A stretch of 5,955 nt of DNA from Coriobacteriales bacterium (GTDB lineage: Bacteria; Actinomycetota; Coriobacteriia; Coriobacteriales; UBA8131), in NCBI GenBank assembly GCA_031274985.1, contig JAISPK010000093.1:1-5955 (forward strand), read 5' to 3'. The notes beneath the pieces were generated by a model. That model made no database searches. It worked only from the letters and a program-made list of their open reading frames with translations, and had not been told where the DNA came from. Shown in pieces: positions 1 through 3,284 of the stretch. A program made the position numbers and the translations under genes. Every line of letters starts with the position of its first letter. Position 1 is the stretch's first letter.

Positions 1-49
1 GTCCGTTTTGTCTTGTTGGGGGGGGGCCCCCAAAAATGACATATGGAAC
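1..49. repeat. Imperfect inverted repeat with G9/C5 core
   Basis: Bases 1-49 fold around position 25. Nine G (18-26) are followed directly by five C (27-31), and the flanks pair as 16-17 with 33-34, 9-12 with 38-41, and 1-2 with 48-49. About 16 of 23 opposed positions pair. A related pattern (C-rich run, A/T run, then TGACA) occurs at 27-41 and again at 51-63. No gene covers this stretch within the window, and bases 50-86 show nothing else I can name. There is no T-run after the hairpin in the leftward direction, so it is a poor terminator for the minus-strand gene that ends at 87. It may be a dispersed REP-like intergenic element. It could also be the edge of a feature that begins outside the window. 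Confidence 0.45.
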
Positions 50-86
50 GCCCCATTTTGACAGCCGCGTCCCCCTGACTGTGTGT

Positions 87-962
87 TTACGGCAGGAGGG
101 CTTTGAGGGTTAGGTCAAGGGCTTCGCCGGGGCTCAGGCCGTTGAGTTTTGCGGTGGCCAGGACACTGCCGGCAATAAAGATGAGCACGCCAATAACCAC
201 CAGTCCCAGGACTCTTAAAAGGCCAGCGAGTGCCGCAAAGCCTCGCGCACGGCGGTGACCTTTTGAGGCTGGAAATTCGTGATACACCTGAATCTGCTTG
301 CCGCTTGGCAGGGTATACACCTGGCCGACTGAGGCCGCGGGCTCTCCAGCGCCGCTCTTTGGAGCGTCAATTGCAGGAGAACTCTCCTTGAGGCGTTTTT
401 GCAGTTCGGTGTTGGCGGAGTCCAGCTCAAGAAGCTCGCAGATACGCTCGGCCAACTCCTGCTCCAGCTTGGTTTTAGCCTCAATGGCGTTTTGCAGCTC
501 CTGGTCTTTGCGGAAGGTCTCTGCGCTCACTACCTCAAGGTCCCCCATAACTTCATTGCGCGTGAGCTGCTCAATGCTGATCTGCTCACGCAGGTTCTCA
601 AGCTGGGCAATCAGCAACTGGTTGCTGTAGCGTTGAGACTCCAAATCTGAAGAGAGTTCACGCAGGAGTTCATCGCGCTTAGCTATGTTCGTTTTGGTTT
701 CAGCGAGCTGCAGCTCCAGGGAATCGAGAGAGTTTGCGCTGTCAGCTTCGCAGGACACCTCAAAGTTTGATTCAAGGTAGGTGAGTGCCGTAGGAAGATC
801 ATCAGCTTTGACAAGCTCGGCCCCCAAAGCAACGTCCTTCTTGTTTGCGAAGAGCAAGACATTGCCGACCTTATAGCGATGAGGAGGGACATCTCCCCAT
901 ATTAAATCAGGCTCGGTGAGCTCATAGAGATAGTATCCAACGTGTTTGCCTTTGTAGAGCAT
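87..962 (-). CDS. Membrane-anchored coiled-coil protein, unknown function
   Basis: This 291-residue protein belongs to no family I recognise. Residues 1-70 look like a small folded domain rich in aromatic and beta-prone residues. Residues about 79-193 are a long, highly charged run with heptad-like leucine spacing, rich in Glu, Gln, Lys and Leu, typical of a coiled coil. Residues 194-215 are a Pro/Ala/Gly/Ser linker, and 216-240 end in a basic patch (KGHRRAR). Residues about 250-270 are a strongly hydrophobic membrane span, leaving a short C-terminal tail. There is no signal peptide. The likely topology is tail-anchored with the coiled coil in the cytoplasm, the basic patch before the span fitting the positive-inside rule (inference). 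The ATG at 962 is the only reasonable start; the next Met is residue 139. Its ribosome binding site is weak (GAGAA only). The gene lies 41 bp downstream of the RHH gene, with a terminator-like hairpin between them. Confidence 0.85.
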   Translation of the reverse strand: MLYKGKHVGYYLYELTEPDLIWGDVPPHRYKVGNVLLFANKKDVALGAELVKADDLPTALTYLESNFEVSCEADSANSLDSLELQLAETKTNIAKRDELLRELSSDLESQRYSNQLLIAQLENLREQISIEQLTRNEVMGDLEVVSAETFRKDQELQNAIEAKTKLEQELAERICELLELDSANTELQKRLKESSPAIDAPKSGAGEPAASVGQVYTLPSGKQIQVYHEFPASKGHRRARGFAALAGLLRVLGLVVIGVLIFIAGSVLATAKLNGLSPGEALDLTLKALLP

Positions 963-970
963 GGGTTCTC

Positions 971-998
971 AAATAAACTTTGCAGCAAAACTGCAAAG
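971..998 (-). terminator. Intrinsic terminator or attenuator between the two minus-strand genes
   Basis: On the minus strand, CTTTGCAG (998-991) and CTGCAAAG (985-978) form a perfect 8-bp stem with a 5-base loop (TTTTG). TTTATTT (977-971) follows at once. Up to two G-U pairs could extend the stem. It begins 5 bases after the RHH stop codon and the T-tract ends 8 bases before the start of the coiled-coil gene. The stem has only about half GC, so termination may be partial. Such a site would lower expression of the second gene relative to the first. It could also act on the RNA near the second gene's weak ribosome binding site. Confidence 0.6.
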
Positions 999-1003
999 CC
1001 CGG

Positions 1004-1210
1004 TTACTTTTCGAGGTATTCATCCAGAGCAGTACGGAGTATTTCTGACTGACTTGAAGGCTCAATACCCTTGATCTTGTTTCTTGCAGAGAGCTCAATA
1101 AGCTTACGGTATTGATCTTTGTAGATATAGAATCCCTTGAAAACGGTAGCGCGCGGCTTGGTCTCAGGCTTAAGTGCTTTTTGTAGGGCAGCTTTTTTCG
1201 TTGGTACCAT
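1004..1210 (-). CDS. Small ribbon-helix-helix type DNA-binding protein
   Basis: This is a basic 68-residue protein. The N-terminal 20 residues are a Lys/Pro-rich tail. From about residue 25 the pattern fits the ribbon-helix-helix (MetJ/Arc/CopG) fold: a short strand (VFKGFYIY), a first helix (KDQYRKLIELSARNK), a turn, then a second helix with the frequent pattern of S-SEILR-AL-EYL near the C-terminus. Proteins of this size and fold bind palindromic DNA as dimers and often repress their own promoter. The ATG at 1210 is preceded by a GAGGA ribosome binding site about 5 bases upstream, which supports this start. A perfect palindrome lies 61 bp upstream in the divergent control region and is its obvious candidate operator (inference). 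The function beyond DNA binding is unknown; a partition-like or antitoxin-like role is possible, but no toxin is visible. Confidence 0.75.
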   Translation of the reverse strand: MVPTKKAALQKALKPETKPRATVFKGFYIYKDQYRKLIELSARNKIKGIEPSSQSEILRTALDEYLEK

Positions 1211-1240
1211 GATGTCCTCATTTCATATTCATTAGCAATA

Positions 1241-1269
1241 ATAATAGCTTGACATTGTTACCTTGAGAT
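1241..1269 (-). promoter_or_regulatory. Possible leftward promoter for the RHH operon
   Basis: On the minus strand, TATTAT (1246-1241) is a good -10 match, about 30 bases from the RHH start codon. No good -35 lies at the usual spacing; the best is TCTCAA (1268-1263) with three of six matches. If real, this promoter overlaps the rightward one, and the palindrome at 1271-1284 would sit just upstream of its -35. Confidence 0.3.
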
Positions 1270-1277
1270 TGTATGCT
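1249..1277 (+). promoter_or_regulatory. Sigma70-type promoter of the BTAD regulator gene
   Basis: A perfect TTGACA -35 (1249-1254) is followed by a 17-bp spacer and TATGCT (1272-1277), which matches four of six -10 positions including the key first two and last. Transcription would start near 1284, giving a 5' untranslated region of about 36 bases before the GTG at 1320. The -10 lies inside the palindrome at 1271-1284, so anything bound there should block this promoter. Confidence 0.65.
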
Positions 1278-1284
1278 AGCATAC
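1271..1284. promoter_or_regulatory. Perfect 14-bp palindrome, candidate operator
   Basis: GTATGCTAGCATAC is fully self-complementary and covers the -10 element of the rightward promoter. A further half-site GCATA recurs at 1291-1295, 12 bp from the one at 1279-1283, close to one helical turn. That arrangement suits a dimeric repressor that can bind cooperatively. The divergent RHH gene is the nearest candidate regulator; the BTAD protein itself is the alternative. Confidence 0.55.
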
Positions 1285-1306
1285 TCTCAGGCATATGTAA
1301 AGCCCT

Positions 1307-1312
1307 GAGGAG
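1307..1312 (+). promoter_or_regulatory. Strong ribosome binding site that fixes the GTG start
   Basis: GAGGAG lies 7 bases before the GTG at 1320. This favours 1320 over the in-frame ATG at 1341, which would sit too far from any purine-rich site. A second GTG follows directly at 1323 and cannot be excluded as the actual start. Confidence 0.7.
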
Positions 1313-1319
1313 ATTTTGA

Positions 1320-3197
1320 GTGGTGGATTGGGAGGCGTATATGAACACAAAGGCACCGATGGAGCTCCTGAGCGCAAGTAGCAGGAGATCTACAGGGCAA
1401 ACCCCCCGGGTTTTGTTGGATCGCATAGAGCAGAGTAAACAGTTTCCCTGCTTTGTCCTGGCGCCGAGGTTGAGTGGTTTTGAGGAGCTTCTCGCTAACC
1501 TTGTTGCCGCGAGTACCGAGGTATTGACGATTACCAGGTATGAGGTTGACGCAAAGGGCAACTGCCACCAGGCGAAGCAACCGGAGTTAAGCAACCAGTC
1601 CGCTGAGACCGCAGCACGAAAAAAACACCCTCCCGAGACCGCACCACGTAAAAATATCCCTCCTGAGACCGCGCCAGGTAAAAAACAGGTCTGCCCAGAG
1701 GCAAAGCGAGTAGCCCTGATACCCTTTATTCCCTGGCTAGCCGACGAGGCAGCAAGGTCTCTCTCCAACGAGATAGACAAGCTCGTAGCACAGGAATACC
1801 GGGTGCTCGTTTTATGCCCCTTGCAAAACGACCGCTATCAAGACCTCCAGCGCCACCGTATCGAGATTACGGCCTCAGAGCTCAAAGAAGTGGGGCTCTT
1901 TTCTCCGGCAGCCTACCTCAAGAGTTTTAAACAATTCATTGCAGAATTCCTGCCTTTGCAGATTCGCCTGGCAGCAGTACTCGCCGCAGTCCTTGGCAGC
2001 ATTGAGCTCGATGAGGTCACTCAGCTCGGTTTTAGGCTCTCCGGCGACATCCCCGGACTCCTGGCGCAGCTGCACGCACTCTTTACGGTAACCGCCACCG
2101 GCGCAGGCCTGAGATCCGAGAGCCTTGCCCTGCCCGAGATTGCCCCCGAGATCTCTGTGGTGATCAGAGAATACCTTGAAGAAGAAGGAATAACGGTGAG
2201 CGCGTCAGTTCTGGCCAGCAGGATAACCATGCTCTCCATGGCACTCCTGCAGAGAGGAGAGCTGGAAGCTTCGCACCAGATACTGGAGATTGCCGAAACC
2301 CTGAGCGAAGAGGTTGTCCTTCACGCAACACTTCCTTCAGGCCCTCCGCACAAACAAACCGCAAGAGAGTATTCAGAGTATGCTGCACGCAAGAGCCCGG
2401 GGCTTCCTTTTTCGTACCGAACGGGGTGTTCTGCGCCCCTCCTGGCCCTGCGACTCTTTGGAAGGCTCGAGGTAAGTCTGGGAGGAGCGCAACTCATCAA
2501 TAAGCAGCTCACGCGCACCAAGGTCAAACGGCTCCTGGCTTTTCTTGCGCTCAATCAGCATCGAGTGGTATCGCGTGACAATCTCATTGACTATATCTGG
2601 CCCAGCATGGATCTGGAGCGGGCGCAAAAGAACCTCTATACCACCTGGTGTATGCTGGCGCGGGGGCTGGGCTCACAAAAAGTACGCGCCTGTCCCTACC
2701 TCATCAAGAACGGAGAGATATACCAGCTCAATCCCGAACTGGTGATCTGTGACACAGACCGGTTTGAGCAGCTGGCGCGCTCGGTGTTTTTTGAGCAGAC
2801 TCAAAGCGATAACCAGGTTCAGGGACTCTTTGAACTGGAATCGCTCTATCGCAATTGCCTGGTAGCCGACTTGCCACCGGACGGTTTTATCAATGCCCGC
2901 ATGGCAGGCTACCGCTCCCTCATGGTGGATGCTCTCCTTATGGTCACCAAACAGCTGCGAGAAACAGGAGAGCTCGAAAAGGCTCTGTTCTGTGCCCGCA
3001 GCGCTTACGATTTGGATGACACCCGCGAGGATGTGTACCGTGACCTCATGGACACCCAGCTCGAGGCCGGCCAGCGCACCTCGGCCATGCAGACCTACTT
3101 CTCCTGCAAACAATATCTCGCCGACGAACTGGGGATCCTGCCCTCAAAAAGAACAACAGCTCTGTATCAGGATCTTTTGCTCGATAACTGCCGGTAG
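1320..3197 (+). CDS. BTAD (SARP-like) transcriptional regulator with degenerate ATPase-like N-terminus
   Basis: This is a 625-residue predicted cytoplasmic regulator. Residues about 375-472 fit an OmpR-type winged helix: a beta start (LALRLFGRLEVSLGG), then helices with KVKRLLAFLALNQHRVVSRDN and an IWP motif. Residues about 478-620 fit the bacterial transcriptional activator domain, a TPR-like helical domain ending in ADELGILPSKRT, a classic BTAD signature. The N-terminal 370 residues resemble MalT/STAND regulators in layout but lack ATPase residues. Residues 46-58 (VLAPRLSGFEELL) align by eye with a Walker A loop without GKT, and 131-141 (VALIPFIPWLA) with a Walker B strand without its acidic pair. 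Between them lie three 10-residue repeats (96-125). Residues 215-262 resemble the helical region after the ATPase in such proteins. It is divergent from the RHH operon and 87 bp upstream of secA. Its target genes and signal are unknown. The DNA-binding and BTAD call is firm; the dead-ATPase reading is inference. Confidence 0.85.
   Translation: MVDWEAYMNTKAPMELLSASSRRSTGQTPRVLLDRIEQSKQFPCFVLAPRLSGFEELLANLVAASTEVLTITRYEVDAKGNCHQAKQPELSNQSAETAARKKHPPETAPRKNIPPETAPGKKQVCPEAKRVALIPFIPWLADEAARSLSNEIDKLVAQEYRVLVLCPLQNDRYQDLQRHRIEITASELKEVGLFSPAAYLKSFKQFIAEFLPLQIRLAAVLAAVLGSIELDEVTQLGFRLSGDIPGLLAQLHALFTVTATGAGLRSESLALPEIAPEISVVIREYLEEEGITVSASVLASRITMLSMALLQRGELEASHQILEIAETLSEEVVLHATLPSGPPHKQTAREYSEYAARKSPGLPFSYRTGCSAPLLALRLFGRLEVSLGGAQLINKQLTRTKVKRLLAFLALNQHRVVSRDNLIDYIWPSMDLERAQKNLYTTWCMLARGLGSQKVRACPYLIKNGEIYQLNPELVICDTDRFEQLARSVFFEQTQSDNQVQGLFELESLYRNCLVADLPPDGFINARMAGYRSLMVDALLMVTKQLRETGELEKALFCARSAYDLDDTREDVYRDLMDTQLEAGQRTSAMQTYFSCKQYLADELGILPSKRTTALYQDLLLDNCR
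1605..1694 (+). repeat. Three tandem 30-bp repeats inside the regulator gene
   Basis: The units start with GAGACC at 1605, 1635 and 1665, giving an exact 30-bp period that keeps the frame. They encode ETAARKKHPP, ETAPRKNIPP and ETAPGKKQVC. The third copy diverges in its last bases. The product is a basic, Pro-rich and probably disordered linker at residues 96-125. Copy number could vary between strains by slippage without breaking the frame. Confidence 0.85.
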
Positions 3198-3206
3198 CTA
3201 ATAAGG

Positions 3207-3212
3207 TACAAT
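3207..3212 (+). promoter_or_regulatory. secA: Possible secA -10 element
   Basis: TACAAT just after the regulator stop codon matches five of six -10 positions, but no recognisable -35 lies 16-18 bp upstream. If used, the secA leader would be about 66 bases long. With no convincing terminator after the regulator gene, secA may instead be transcribed by read-through. Confidence 0.25.
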
Positions 3213-3268
3213 CAAACTCTGAAGAGCAACTGAAACTGACTTTCGGGGGCCTGAGTGAAAGCTGACCG

Positions 3269-3282
3269 ATCAAGGACTTGAT
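3269..3282 (+). promoter_or_regulatory. secA: secA ribosome binding site within an inverted repeat
   Basis: AAGGA (3272-3276) lies 8 bases before the secA ATG and serves as its ribosome binding site. It is embedded in ATCAAG-GA-CTTGAT, two perfect 6-base arms with a 2-base spacer. As RNA this could fold as a short hairpin with a 4-base loop and partly mask the site. As DNA it could be a dimer-binding site. The stem is AT-rich and weak, so the effect may be small. Confidence 0.45.
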
Positions 3283-3284
3283 TA

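Noticed and set aside
1..49. Terminator for the leftward coiled-coil gene
   Set aside because: The hairpin is not followed by a T-run in the leftward direction, and it lies about 38 bp past the stop codon.
298..650. Two overlapping plus-strand open frames opposite the coiled-coil gene
   Set aside because: Both are low-complexity Ser/Leu/Arg-rich translations with no good ribosome binding site. They mirror the Glu/Leu/Gln-rich coiled-coil codons.
87..1210. Toxin-antitoxin pair
   Set aside because: The RHH gene comes first as an antitoxin often does, but the second product is a 291-residue coiled-coil membrane protein with no toxin fold. A terminator-like hairpin separates the genes, unlike the usual tight overlap.
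922..1221. Alternative minus-strand frame of 99 codons across the RHH gene
   Set aside because: The 68-residue frame has a coherent ribbon-helix-helix pattern and a GAGGA ribosome binding site; this one has neither.
1232..1780. Minus-strand frame of 182 codons opposite the start of the regulator gene
   Set aside because: It crosses the divergent promoter region and the 30-bp repeats, and its Gly/Ala/Val pattern reflects the antisense of those repeats. The plus-strand gene is better supported by its ribosome binding site and domains.
3255..3281. Eight-codon upstream frame (GTG to TGA) ending just before secA
   Set aside because: It has only a weak G-rich ribosome binding site and is too short to act as a SecM-like arrest peptide inside the exit tunnel. 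It is probably chance.
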